DNA of 64,000 bases, from NCBI GenBank assembly GCA_014871385.1, contig CM026426.1:105249281-105313280 (forward strand), written 5' to 3'. Under the pieces are notes generated by a model. It made no database searches. It saw only the letters and a program-made list of their open reading frames with translations, and was not told the DNA's origin. This stretch comes from Ceratodon purpureus (lineage: Eukaryota; Streptophyta; Bryopsida; Pseudoditrichales; Ditrichaceae). Shown here one piece after another: positions 38,101 through 47,025 of this stretch. Numbering within the stretch: position 1 is the first letter of the stretch; each line of letters starts with the position of its first letter. The position numbers and the translations under genes were made by a program.

Positions 38101-41100
38101 GGACTACTCCCTTTTGCATGCAATCCATGCATTCACTTGCTTCAACCACGCCATCCCGAGTATCATTTCATATCGTGTTTAATTCCAAACTTCAAAGTCC
38201 ACCTCAATATCCACACCTTGAAGGTTCATATGAAGCTTCAACTTGGAATGATTGATAAAAGTTGTTTAGGTGTTTGGTAATTAAATTGCGCAAGGTTTGA
38301 AAGGAACTAATGGAAGTCCTAGATTGTGAGCAAATGAAGTTGATATCATGTAATGAGTGCTACTAAAATTAATAAATCATAGAATCCTAGTACGACATCT
38401 TACACGCATCATCATTAAAAAACATCCTTAATTGAAACTTAAGTTGACCACGTTTCAAATCATGGAAATGAACTTTTCCGAAGTCTTAAGTTCTTCATTT
38501 GGTGCCCTCTATTGTCTTTAGAGGATGTTTTTCCCAATTTAAAAACCAATGTTTGGTGAAAAAAAACGCTCAAAAAGTACCTCAAAAGTGACCCTCTTAA
38601 TGAACATTGTTGTGGTACTTTTGGAACCCTAAACCAATTAATGAGTATATGAATTGACTATTTTAGAATACCTTTTAAACATACAGAGGGCACCACTTAA
38701 TTAAAAGCAATTTTTTGATAGTTTTTGATTATTTTATAGCCACTTTTAGAAATGACAGCATTCACTTTTCTTGGATTTAAAGCCTTCATACAATAACTTA
38801 AAAGTGTCTACCTTGCACGAAACTTTTCCAAGTTGTAGCAAAAAAATTGACTTCAATTACATCTCTTATCACTTTTGTGCAATTTTTGCAAACGGGCTGA
38901 AACTGGCAAATATCCAAGCACTTTTTTGGTCCACTTTATTGTGCTTCTCTTCTTCATTCAAAATTCATAGCCAAACTATAAGCATCACCTAGAGTCTTTG
39001 AATGATAGGCACTAAATTTAAATTTGAATGAATCCTTTAAGTTACAAAAAATAAACTTAATTCTACCACTTTCATCCTAATTAGGCAAAAAGACAATATG
39101 CAAATCAAACTTTGACTTGTATTGGGTGATAGACAAATTTTGACTTGTATTGGGTGATAGACAAACTTTCTTGTATCGATTTATACAATCTTTAGCGCAT
39201 ATCTTCTCCATAATTGCCATGAAGGAATTCTTGAAGAAACAAGTGCTTGAAAGTGCTCCAAGTTGACGTAGGTTGAAGTCCACGATTCTCTCGGTTGTTC
39301 TTCAAATTGTCATACAACACACGAGCTTTGTCTTGAAGACAAAGCACCATGGCCTTGATCTTGTCATCATCTTGGTAATTTCAAGTAAAAAAGCCCTCCA
39401 ATATGGAAATAAAAGATTTGACTTCCTCTAGATTGTACTTCCTCCTCCAAAACAAGGCTTAAAAGGATACTTCTTCAAGTCCTCCAAAACATTAACTCGT
39501 CTAAAATGAGAACCCCTCAATATAGATGTTGCATTAGACTCTACCTCTCTTGACCTAGATGGTGAAGATGAAGAAGGGCGTGGAGTGTCTCAAAGAACCC
39601 CTCTAGGAAGAGGTGGAGCTCTAGATTTTACAGAACCTTGGACTCCCTCATTACTGCCATCATTGTTTTCACAACTTTCTCTTCCTAACCCTTAAGAGGA
39701 TCTATAACTGCTCTAATACCACTTGTAACAAACCTCCCAGCTGGTTTGCTACCTACTTTCAAACAACTTCACAATAATCAAGGCAAGGAGAGATAAAACT
39801 CAAAATATTTATAATATAATTATATAAACTACAAAAACCAAAATATATTGTCTGAGGCTCACCACCCAACCATAGAGAAGAGATCACAAAAAAAGTGTCT
39901 TATCTTCTTAATCCCAAGCCTTTATATACTAGTTCCTTCCAAAAGAAACTAGAGTCTATCTAAGAGTATGTCTCATAGTCTATCCTATTTATAGATCTTT
40001 CTAAATCCTTCTATCTTCTAAACTTCTATATCTAGAGTAATGATAATTCATAAATTCTTCTAGATTATTCTATCATTTTAACTCATAGACCCTTCTAGAT
40101 CCTTACTCCTATATGTGGACTAAAGATAATTCATTACCATCTAAATACAACATACTAGTCTAATTCTAGTGCACCTCATCTTGAATTGTCTAACTCTTGT
40201 ACACATGTTCGCAATCTTAGAGCGGTCTAACTCCAATGCACTAAATATGGAGTTGTCTAACTCCAATGCACATGTTCTCAATCTGGAATTGTCTGATTCC
40301 AATCCATCCATCCTCAACTAGTATTTCTCACTTCTTTCATCCTCTGCTTACACACTTCCACATGTGATTAGAAGATTTCATTCATCCATCTATCATCTTT
40401 AGTTACCTTATAGAACAAGAATCATACATAATAATAAGAAGATTCTTCAACACTTTTATTTTAAATTCTAAGTCGGCCATTGTTGTAAAGAAGGCTTTTT
40501 GAAATATCGGACAGATTTCGACAATGTCATATTTAAATATGAATTTCAGAATTTTTTGGTACATATAGGGAATTGCAAAAGCTTTGCAAGAATATTTGTT
40601 TTCATCACTGGACATTGGAAATTATATTTAAAGTGCCCAAAGTATTTTGTATTCTTTGGGTTGCTTCAAAATTTTGATATATACTTCAACAATATTTTGG
40701 ATTTTTTATGCAAGTACCTAACATAAATGGTTTTAAGATCACTAAAAACAATTTTTATATTGTGGAAGACTTTCATTTTACAACGAGCCAAAGTTTTCTC
40801 ATTTTGTTTGGTGAAGCTGAAAAATACCTTTTTTTAATAACATAAAAAGTAGAGATTTTGTTCTTTCTTTTTCTTCTTCTTTTTGAGTTCAAGAATAGAC
40901 AAAGACCTTTGTCTTTATCGCATAGATTTGTATTCTAACAAATAATATAGTCACAATGCCACACCTTTTTGTTAAGTTCAAAATTTTTTGCACGAGTAAC
41001 TAACATCATGTACATCATATTAGTATAAAGCCTTCAGCTTGTATAGTACAAAACATTTACATAAAGAGAAGTCAGAGTCTGCTAATCGTGTTTCATTAGG

Positions 41101-44100
41101 GAAAAAATGGGGTCTCCTAAGGGCCTTGTAAGACAGCCCGGATTAGGTGAGCTTCCTGCCCGCTGACACTTCTTTGCGAAATCTGATTGGTGGATATCCT
41201 GCCCGCTGACAACAAAATTCGCCCCGCTGACAACAGGATCCGCTATTGTCCAATGGGGTGACAGTAGTGGGCACACGCTCGTAGACAGTGTCATTACTGC
41301 TTGTATTGTCCAATAAGTTGACAGCAGTGGGCAACGCCTTCGCTGCAAGCGATTGGCTGGACCCCCCAAATGCCAATTGTTGGCACTGCTGGCAGCATTT
41401 GGCGACCTGCTGGCACCATTGGTGCCAGCAGGTAAAGTGCACGGGCATGGCTTAATTTTCAGGCACGGATTCTCACCAAAGGCCCTTAGGAGACCCCAAT
41501 CTTCCCCTAATGATAAAGACTAATTGAAAATAATGTTTCTTATTTCAAAGTTTGTTATTTCTTAATTCATACAGTCAAATTTATGGAAATGTTTTGTGCA
41601 TGATTTTAAAAAAGTCTTAAGCCAGTTCCTACAGTTAAAGGTGCAAAAAAACTTTAATTTTTATTTTTTACTCTTGTTTCACAAATGGCATATTTTTAAG
41701 CTTTAAAAATGGCAGATTTTTAAGAGTTTTTTGTGGGAAATGGTCACGGTTTATAAGGAGTTAAAACACTGGCAAAATCTAAATTAGAAATGGTGTATAC
41801 ATTACACATATTCTCTGTAAGATTGGTGATTGTTCAGTTAATTTTTAAGTAAAATTTAGATTTTAAGCTTCTGATTGGTGTTGATATCGATATATTATAA
41901 CTTAAGTTTTAATTAATAATATTAAAATTTATTCTATAGATTACTGATGTAATTCAGGTTCGCATAATACTGCAAAGTCCTGAAATGATACAAACAATCC
42001 AAATTTATAAAATATATCTAAAACTGTTTCCATAACATAAGTATAAATTGCATGTCATCATAAGTGGTTTTTTATTTTTATTGAAATCCATATAATTTGA
42101 TGTATTACAATTGTTAACCCCTACATTTCCTTGACTATGTTTCACCAAAAAACGCTCCAAAACTGCCATTTTCAATGGAAAAAGCACGATTGACTAAAAC
42201 ATTATTATTTCGCAATTCTAATTGTAAGATCTTCAACAAGATTATTGTAGTAGACAACTCAAAAATTTTCATCATAATTTTCCGTAGAGATTAGAAGATT
42301 TTATGGCTTTGTGGTGACATGAAATTTATAGAAAAGGTGATTATTGGTCAATTTGTATCCTCTATTTCATGTTGAAGCAATCTATGTTTTTATCTCATGT
42401 TAAGGTGATTTGTACAAAGTTCTAAAGGTTTAAATTCACAATATCTTATAAGAAAACAAACTTTTACAATTGAGCAATTAAAAAATAATGAATGAGATTA
42501 AAATGTCATATTTTAATCCATCACAACAAATTTCTCTAATAAAATATCAAAATCCTCTTATTATTAAAACACAAAGAATTTTTTTTAAAATTATTTTAAA
42601 ATTGAATTTTATTTAATTTATTAAGAATCTTTAATCTTGTCACACAAATGTAATTCAAAACTGATCATCTACAAATCTATCTCTATTAACAACTTATACT
42701 TTTTTGTGCCGCGTATGTTATATAATGAATCATTATGATTGTAAAATTTTGACACTTTAACGGTGAAAATATGTTTGTTGTGAATTCCTGCAAATTTACT
42801 TTCTTAATCTTTATAGGACAAATAGCCCCCAAAGACTTTTTAAAAATTTGGGCATGTACATGTGACTTCAATTTAAATTGAGATTTTTTGAATTTTTTTG
42901 TGAATGTTTGCCGTAACAACGACTTAGAGGGAATCTAATTCATTTCTTCATTTGTACATTTAAAAAAAAAAGGTTATGGTATTCAAAGTGGAAAGAGCTG
43001 CTTGATGTGTAATTCGGACAGCCATGCTAAATACATCTATTATCTCTGATATTATTTCTATAAATACTTCATGATGTCATCCTGAAGATTTCAAAAAAAA
43101 AACTTCTTTTAATACAAAGTGTTCACTCCACAAAATATCAAAGGTTATCTCATCATTTCGCGCACTGTACTAAAAAAACTTCTTCTTTCCTTCATAAACG
43201 TTAGAAATTTTGTTATTTTAGATCTTTTCCTATTTTTCACTTAAAGGATGAACATCAATCTTTTATTTTGACCATTAGCGTTGGGACTTTGGAACATTAA
43301 GGAATTTCTAGGAAAGAAATATGAATTACCATTTTTTTGTATTCAACTTAATAAAAACATTGTTTTCAACATGCTACACTTGTTTTTGGTGTGTGATTTT
43401 CTTTTAATACAACTAGCTAGCTTAGTCTTTTTTGTCATACACAAAAACTCCCAAAATCCGTAATGCAAAAAACCTAAAGAAAAAAAGTTAGAGTGTGTTG
43501 ACATAGTCGGAAATATTTTCAAAAAAGTTAGTTTTTAATTTTGAATCGCTATAATCTTCTAATTTCTACGAACAATAGTAATGTTTTAGTCAATCATGCT
43601 TTTTCCATTGAAAATTGCAGTTTTGGAGCGTTTTTTGGTGAAACACAGTCAAAGAAGTGTAGGGGTTAATTGTAGAAATCAAAAATCTAAAAACTGTTTA
43701 AAAGAATTTATAAATGAAAGGAATAGATACAAAAATAAAAGACAAAGAAAAAAAAATTCAAAAAATTCAAAATATTACATGAATATTCAAAATAAAATTT
43801 TGATAAAATATGGAATTAAGTATTAATAAAGTTTGAAAAACATAGAATTATAGGGTAAAAAGACATGCATCTATGAATAGAAAATCATATATAATTTATC
43901 AAGTATAAATATTTATATCTGTAAAGTATTCAAACATGTATTTGGCCACCTTCTCAAAGAAAATAACTTAGATTACATAGATTTTTATCAACTAAAATAT
44001 CATCCTAATTAGAACCTACTATGGCTTTACTACTTAGATTAGAAGTTGATAATAGTAAAAAAAATATTAGTTTTTAAAAGTAGTCTTCAATTTCTATAGA

Positions 44101-44755
44101 AGTATGGTTACGTTAAAAGATATCATTGAAGTTTCACTGCTTTGTGGCTTTACAAAGGGGTGCCTTGGAAGAAAACATTAAACATATGTTTTCAACAATA
44201 GGTTGCTGAGGATGAAAATTTGAAGAATGAGTAAAGTTAAATTAGTGTCTTGAAATTTGTACCAAAGGAATAAACTTTGATAGTGTGCAACAAATTGGAT
44301 ATAAGAGATTTTTGGGTGGGCTCTTTGTTACCATCCCATCCCCTTCTCTGCACAAATTCCTTCAACAGCCCCCACATTCAGATCAAGGGGCTGTTTGGAG
44401 AGAACAGGGAGGAGATGCTTTTATGTCAAATCATGTCTACATATGTCCATCCTTGAAGTCTCTTTCATTGATTACAAATATTAATTTAAAATTCTCAATC
44501 TACAATTTTTTGGCTCAGGAACCCAGGCCCATGGAATTAATTGTTTCTATGCCAATAATACTGTTCAAGCCAATAGTTGCAAAAAAAAAGCAACCCAAAG
44601 GACTGTATCAGTGTCCTTTATTTCTCTACCCCATCAGAACAGGTACAAGAGAAAGGCCAAGCTACATGCTTATGATAAATTTAAAAGTAGGCCTTCAAGA
44701 TTCAGATTATTGGGTGAAACGGGGAACTGCCATTCTCCTGGCGTTGGCTATATAA
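22988..44755 (+). CDS. Axonemal inner-arm dynein heavy chain, C-terminal end (DNAH6-like), five exons
   Basis: The last 474 residues of an axonemal dynein heavy chain, the ATP-driven motor that bends cilia and flagella. Exons are 22988-23179, 23368-23811, 29065-29297, 29511-29829 and 44519-44755 (192, 444, 233, 319 and 237 nt). They join in phase with a single terminal TAA and no internal stop. They cover the end of the motor (GLRANMMRLY, ERRKFGTLGLNIPYDFND, EANYGGRVTDEIDRR) and the whole C-terminal domain (KGIQGLITMS, LAGFTYPADFLTAVLQTTAR, IYVKGMFLEGAGWD, YPIRTGTRERPSY, YWVKRGTAILLAL). The GIQGL and AGFTYP blocks are closest to my memory of DNAH6-type single-headed inner-arm dyneins; the subtype is a tentative call. 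Intron sizes are 188, 5253, 213 and 14689 bp. The upstream part of this roughly 4000-residue protein is not found in the window. Confidence 0.92.
23368..23811 (+). CDS. Dynein heavy chain exon (fourth from the end)
   Basis: 148 codons, VSNDLL to CQDLLLQ, with acceptor AATGCAG and donor GTAAAT. It includes a Gly-rich linker (seven Gly then SGAGAEE) at the position where other dyneins have a short variable loop. Confidence 0.92.
23905..25248 (+). mobile_element. Non-autonomous PIF/Harbinger-type element, copy 1 (1344 bp)
   Basis: The ends are inverted repeats: CAGCATCTGCACGGC at the left and GCGGTGCAGATGCTC at the right. The flanking trinucleotides TTA (23902-23904) and TTT (25249-25251) look like a once-matching duplication. 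The length equals that of copy 2 (45233-46576), and by eye the sequences are identical in all stretches compared, including a shared 105-codon chance ORF. There is no transposase inside, so it must move with enzymes from elsewhere. It sits 93 bp inside dynein intron 2. Confidence 0.88.
25249..27960. other. Dynein intron 2, middle part: dispersed repeats, no gene
   Basis: AT-rich intron DNA. The stretch 25690-25970 holds degenerate CTGCCCAAAA repeats that are inverted relative to 31200-31330. Positions 27280-27960 are less AT-rich, with open stretches on both strands (27282-27491 minus, 27449-27676 plus) that I cannot assign; they may be an old retroelement fragment next to the LTR piece at 28 kb. 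Confidence 0.45.
27990..28429. repeat. LTR fragment related to the gypsy element at 35-40 kb
   Basis: Positions 28150-28429 match the end of the LTR at 40150-40412 (CTAATTCTAGTGC, GTGCACATGTTCTCAAT, GTAATTAGAAGATTTCATTC, TAGTTACCTTACA), with 15-20 percent divergence by eye. No internal region adjoins it, so it is a solo LTR or a fragment. Confidence 0.7.
28661..28857. repeat. G-rich minisatellite, 10-bp unit GGGGAGAGTG
   Basis: Sixteen perfect tandem units (28691-28850) with a few imperfect ones on the left. Each unit carries a run of five G across the unit border on the plus strand, which is the sense strand of the dynein gene. Open frames here are artefacts of the repeat. Confidence 0.97.
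29065..29297 (+). CDS. Dynein heavy chain exon (third from the end)
   Basis: Starts CPESFDLNEV, ends AQVPAIWVK with the last Lys codon split (AA/G). Acceptor ACACAG, donor GTAAGG. Confidence 0.9.
29511..29829 (+). CDS. Dynein heavy chain exon (second from the end)
   Basis: Starts with the third base of the split Lys codon, then AYPTIKALGSW to STNDCLT. Acceptor GATCTAG, donor GTATGA. Confidence 0.92.
29830..34990. other. Dynein intron 4, left part: AT-rich repeats, no gene
   Basis: Contains a GGGCAGTTTT motif array (31205-31262), homopolymer runs near 32574-32593 (A) and 32709-32731 (T), and a repeat block 32316-33250 that recurs at 42815-43675. No exon or transposase recognised. Confidence 0.6.
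32316..33250. repeat. Dispersed repeat, copy A
   Basis: Diverged direct copy of 42815-43675; both begin near AAAATTTGGGCAT and end with GGAGCGTTTTTTGGTGAA and AGGGGTTAA. The last 250 bp also occur inverted at 42040-42300. Confidence 0.75.
35012..35080 (-). repeat. Truncated 3' LTR of the gypsy element
   Basis: About 70 bp matching the outer end of the intact LTR (ACATGTGATTAGAAGA, CATCTTTAGTTACCTTACA). The rest of this LTR is missing on the left. Confidence 0.75.
35095..35343 (-). pseudogene. Integrase C-terminal chromodomain (gypsy)
   Basis: Encodes a chromodomain-like segment: NKTFQGFYVKWKDYLEEEAF followed by WEKEVDFRRDYPDFVIE. In chromoviruses this module directs integration to marked chromatin. 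The aromatic positions (Y, W, W) are kept. It is separated from the integrase core by frame breaks. Confidence 0.8.
35501..36142 (-). pseudogene. Integrase core (gypsy), frameshifted
   Basis: Segment 36142-35777 shows the DDE integrase core with MDFIIGLLKT, VVVDYLIKIAHFIP, HHGIPREIISERD and SDGQTE, so D, D and E positions are visible. The continuation 35773-35501 (EFSYNDHIHSSIKVSPFYIL) is in another frame. Confidence 0.82.
36174..36926 (-). pseudogene. RNase H and integrase zinc-finger region (gypsy)
   Basis: Open for 250 codons: YIDASDLAIGTDLMQ begins the RNase H domain, IETDHQSLKYLSTQSN and the terminal VDTLSKRP complete it, and a later CLKCQ is part of the integrase HHCC finger. Confidence 0.85.
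37003..37617 (-). pseudogene. Reverse transcriptase (gypsy)
   Basis: Polymerase domain with KIDLKISYHQI, MPFELTNVPATFMTLMD and the catalytic FMDDILIYS, then FLGHIISDKGI and VRSFVGLASYYRSF. The active-site Asp pair is kept, but neighbouring frames are broken (for example near 37620-37720). Confidence 0.88.
37793..38270 (-). pseudogene. Protease and linker region (gypsy)
   Basis: The retropepsin C-terminal part is recognisable from the ILGMAWL-type segment read just above 38149, followed by SIKGIEIFTKSPMLS and a linker with CKDEFPEELKGLPPRRDVDH that leads into the reverse transcriptase. Frames are interrupted. Confidence 0.65.
38500..38695. mobile_element. 196-bp MITE inserted in the gypsy element
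   Basis: The ends are inverted repeats TGGTGCCCTCTATTG and (reverse complement) TGGTGCCCTCTGTATG. It interrupts the protease/gag region of the gypsy relic, so it is younger than that element. No coding capacity. Confidence 0.7.
38950..39705 (-). pseudogene. gag remnant (gypsy)
   Basis: Only fragments of a capsid-like protein remain across several frames, for example QYKSKFDLHIVF near 39090 and FKNSFMAIMEKICAK near 39210. A 34-bp piece is tandemly duplicated at 39105-39170. Position next to the primer-binding site supports gag. Confidence 0.6.
39710..39721 (-). promoter_or_regulatory. Primer-binding site, initiator-Met tRNA type
   Basis: Reads TGGTATTAGAGC on the minus strand, one mismatch from the usual plant TGGTATCAGAGC, and lies directly inside the LTR start (39724). 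Confidence 0.8.
39724..40412 (-). repeat. 5' LTR of the gypsy element
   Basis: 689 bp from TGTAACAAACC to TTACCTTATA as read on the plus strand, bordered by the primer-binding site. The last 260 bp are repeated at 28150-28429 and the final 70 bp at 35012-35080. Confidence 0.8.
40413..41093. other. Dynein intron 4, AT-rich, no gene
   Basis: AT-rich DNA without recognisable coding motifs or repeats. Confidence 0.5.
41094..41512. mobile_element. 419-bp MITE related to the 6.1-kb CATTAGG transposon
   Basis: Inverted ends: the left starts CATTAGGGAAAAAATGGGGT, the right in reverse complement CATTAGGGGAAGATTGGGGT, both continuing CTCCTAAGGGCCTT. The ends share CATTAGG.GAAAAA and GGCC.TGTAAG with the 6.1-kb transposon. 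The interior repeats CTGCCCGCTGAC and CTGCTGGCA, the same subterminal motifs. It is a GC-rich island in AT-rich intron DNA. No target duplication is visible. Its only ORFs are chance ones. Confidence 0.8.
41513..44099. other. Dynein intron 4, right part: repeats, no gene
   Basis: Holds an inverted repeat end (42040-42300) and repeat copy B (42815-43675). Otherwise AT-rich, with nothing recognised. Confidence 0.55.
42815..43675. repeat. Dispersed repeat, copy B
   Basis: Diverged direct copy of 32316-33250. Its terminal 75 bp (CATTGAAAATTGCAG to AGGGGTTAA) are also found inverted at 42105-42180. Confidence 0.75.
44100..44405 (-). mobile_element. Diverged fragment of the 1344-bp Harbinger-type family
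   Basis: Matches one end of the family at about 75 percent by eye: CAAAGGGGT, TTGTACCAA.GGAATA, GTGTGCAACAAA.T, TCAAGGGGCTGTTTGGA. The left part is missing. It ends about 110 bp before the last dynein exon. Confidence 0.7.
44519..44755 (+). CDS. Dynein heavy chain last exon
   Basis: Starts EPRPMELIVSMP after acceptor TTTTTGGCTCAG and ends ILLALAI then TAA (44753-44755). It lies 14.7 kb beyond the previous exon, yet it resumes the dynein C-terminal domain at the expected place and in phase 0. Confidence 0.9.
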   Translation, partial: EPRPMELIVSMPIILFKPIVAKKKQPKGLYQCPLFLYPIRTGTRERPSYMLMINLKVGLQDSDYWVKRGTAILLALAI

Positions 44756-45232
44756 TTAAAATCCAAATCAACATTATTGCTCAGTGCCTGCAAAAAAGTT
44801 CTTTGCAAGTCAAAGCCAGTGGCCCAAGAGAAGACTGAAAAGCTGCTATGGGAGTTCTTCGTCATCATGGGGCACACTACTGGTGGGTGAGGATCACTGT
44901 CCGGGAAGAGCCGGCGGATAGTTACAAGGCTACCGGATGGATTTTGAAAATAGCTGGTAGATTTTCAAGGATAGAGGAAAATCATCGGATGAAATGATAG
45001 AAAAACAATTATATTTAGTATTCATAGACATAATATACTGGGTATAATCTAAAAAAACCGGCTGCTTTTTGAAAATAGAGGACATAGGCTGGTTGGCTTA
45101 GAAACCTTTCCAAACAGTGGTGAGGATGCAGGCCTTGAACCCAAACTAGTACTGCAATTCAACAACAGTTCACTATTTATGATAAATGTTCACTTTTGGA
45201 GGTGAGCCCCACTGTTACAAAAGCACCCATAA
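44756..45232. other. Region downstream of the dynein stop, probable 3' UTR
   Basis: No gene seen. The dynein poly(A) site should lie here or within the Harbinger copy that follows; I cannot place a definite signal. Confidence 0.5.
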
Positions 45233-46576
45233 GAGCATCTGCACCGCAAGCTCTTTTTGCCCGGCCAACCTCAATTTCCAGGGGTAGTTGGTGTTCAAGC
45301 TCCCACCCGGCCATAAATGGACCCCGCCAACGCGTAAATCCAGGGCATCACACCCCTCTAAAGCCAACTTCCCTGGATATTGAAGGGGCCTTGCGGCTCA
45401 TCTTTCATCCCTTCCAAAGCAGCATCTTTGCAATACATTATGGCCGGAGGATCAGCTTTTGAGTCAGAGATTATTTTTGATCACAAATGTCATGGCGGAC
45501 GGGGTTTAAATAATCGCAATCAAGGGATTTGGTCATGAAGGATTACCAAAAACATAGTTAAATTGTAATTTATGTGATAAAAATTCCAAAGTTTTGAGCA
45601 AAATTTTTGAAGCACCTCAAAATAATTGAATGTTTGAAAATTATGAATGGAAGATCAAAAATCAGAAATGAAAGATTAAAAATCATAAATGGAAAGTCAA
45701 AGTTCAGACATAGATAAGAAGTACATAATCCAAAATCTATCCATGATTTTCTTAAATCCAAAAATGAAAATTGAAGTTCCAAAAATGATTTTTTAAAATA
45801 CATCTTTATGAAATATATATAAATATAATTATATGATGATAACATATATTGATAAAAAAATATATTAATCTTCAAATAAGTCTTCAAATATAATAATAGA
45901 AATATATGTTATCAAACCTTTGAAATATATATGTAAAATATATTTAGAAGGGGGAGAAAATATATTTAGAAGGGGGAGAAAATATATCATATGTGACCAA
46001 CTTAGAAATATAAGAGAAGACAAGTGAGATAATATAATTTCAACAAGTCATATGTCTTTATACACTAGTGACTATACTCAAGCGATAAAAAATAGGATTT
46101 TTTTTTCAAAAATATACCATAGCTTAAATTTAGAATTACCTTAAGCTTATGTGGACACAAATTGTTTAAAAATAAAGAGAAGTGAAGATTTGACTTTCAA
46201 AATATATAATAAAATATAAAATTAAAAAACCTTACAATTAAAATTTGGAAGTCCAAATTTAAATCCTAATACAGTTATCTTTAAATATACTTTGGAGTCC
46301 AAAGCCTCACAGTTCTACAAAGGGGTACCCTGAAAAGAAAAGTCAAGTTAAAAATATTACCAAGGATAGCCCGGGAAGAAAATTAGAATAATGGTTTAAA
46401 TTTAATCAATGCTTTGTGATTTGTACCAAGGAAATAGACTTGGGCAATGTGCAACAAACTAGATTTTAGAGTTTTAGGCTGGAGCACTCAACTCCTTCCC
46501 CTCCATAAATCCCTCCAACAGTCCCTCCATTATCCAGATCAAGGGGCTGTTTGGAGGGACTGCCGTGCAGATGCTC
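45233..46576 (-). mobile_element. Non-autonomous PIF/Harbinger-type element, copy 2 (1344 bp)
   Basis: Ends GAGCATCTGCACCGC and GCCGTGCAGATGCTC, flanked by perfect TAA duplications (45230-45232 and 46577-46579), the hallmark trinucleotide of PIF/Harbinger. It has the same length as copy 1 and reads as its reverse complement. No transposase gene. The good duplication and identity to copy 1 imply recent movement. Confidence 0.92.
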
Positions 46577-46577
46577 T

Positions 46578-46862
46578 AAGGTTGACACACCTATAACCGA
46601 CAACTTAAGGCAGTTTAGCATATCACAGCTTGGGTTATCGACAAGGAGATATTTTTGGTTCATAGGAAAATAATGTTCATGAAGAATGAGCATTTTTTCA
46701 TGAATTATCTCCCAATATTGAAATTTGTACAATTTTTCAAAGTGAAAAGTACTTCCGAACCAATAGCCGATATATACAAATGAGGTACATCTGTTCTTTC
46801 ATAATCTAGGAATTAGAAGATATCGGCTATTGGTCATGTGTCGACTATAGGTGTGTCAACCT
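46578..46862. mobile_element. 285-bp foldback MITE hosting the Harbinger copy at its edge
   Basis: The ends read AAGGTTGACACACCTATA (46578) and its reverse complement TATAGGTGTGTCAACCTT (46845-46862). A second inner pair is AATAGCCGATAT (46761) and ATATCGGCTATT (46819). No coding capacity. Confidence 0.8.
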
Positions 46863-46929
46863 TAACCTTGCCTTGTGACTTTCTTTGGAAGAAGTTATGC
46901 TATGCAACATACATGCAACATTCAAAATA

Positions 46930-46945
46930 TCATCATATTCTTTTA
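46930..46945. repeat. Target-site duplication, left copy, of the LINE
   Basis: TCATCATATTCTTTTA, repeated exactly at 53398-53413. Confidence 0.93.
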
Positions 46946-47025
46946 TTTTTTTTTTTTTGACGCAAAGGATTTCCATTGCAGAAAGTAGAGTACAAACCCA
47001 CGGAGACAAAACACCGGGGACAAAG

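Larger units (their letters stand above)
35012..40412 (-). mobile_element. Ty3/gypsy chromovirus-type LTR retrotransposon, decayed
   Basis: Order on the minus strand: LTR (40412-39724), primer-binding site, gag remnant, protease, reverse transcriptase, RNase H, integrase with chromodomain, then a truncated second LTR (35080-35012). Order and chromodomain place it with plant/fungal chromoviruses. All domains are split over several frames, gag is heavily eroded and a small MITE sits in the gag-protease region. It lies antisense in the 14.7-kb dynein intron. It is a dead copy. Confidence 0.88.
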
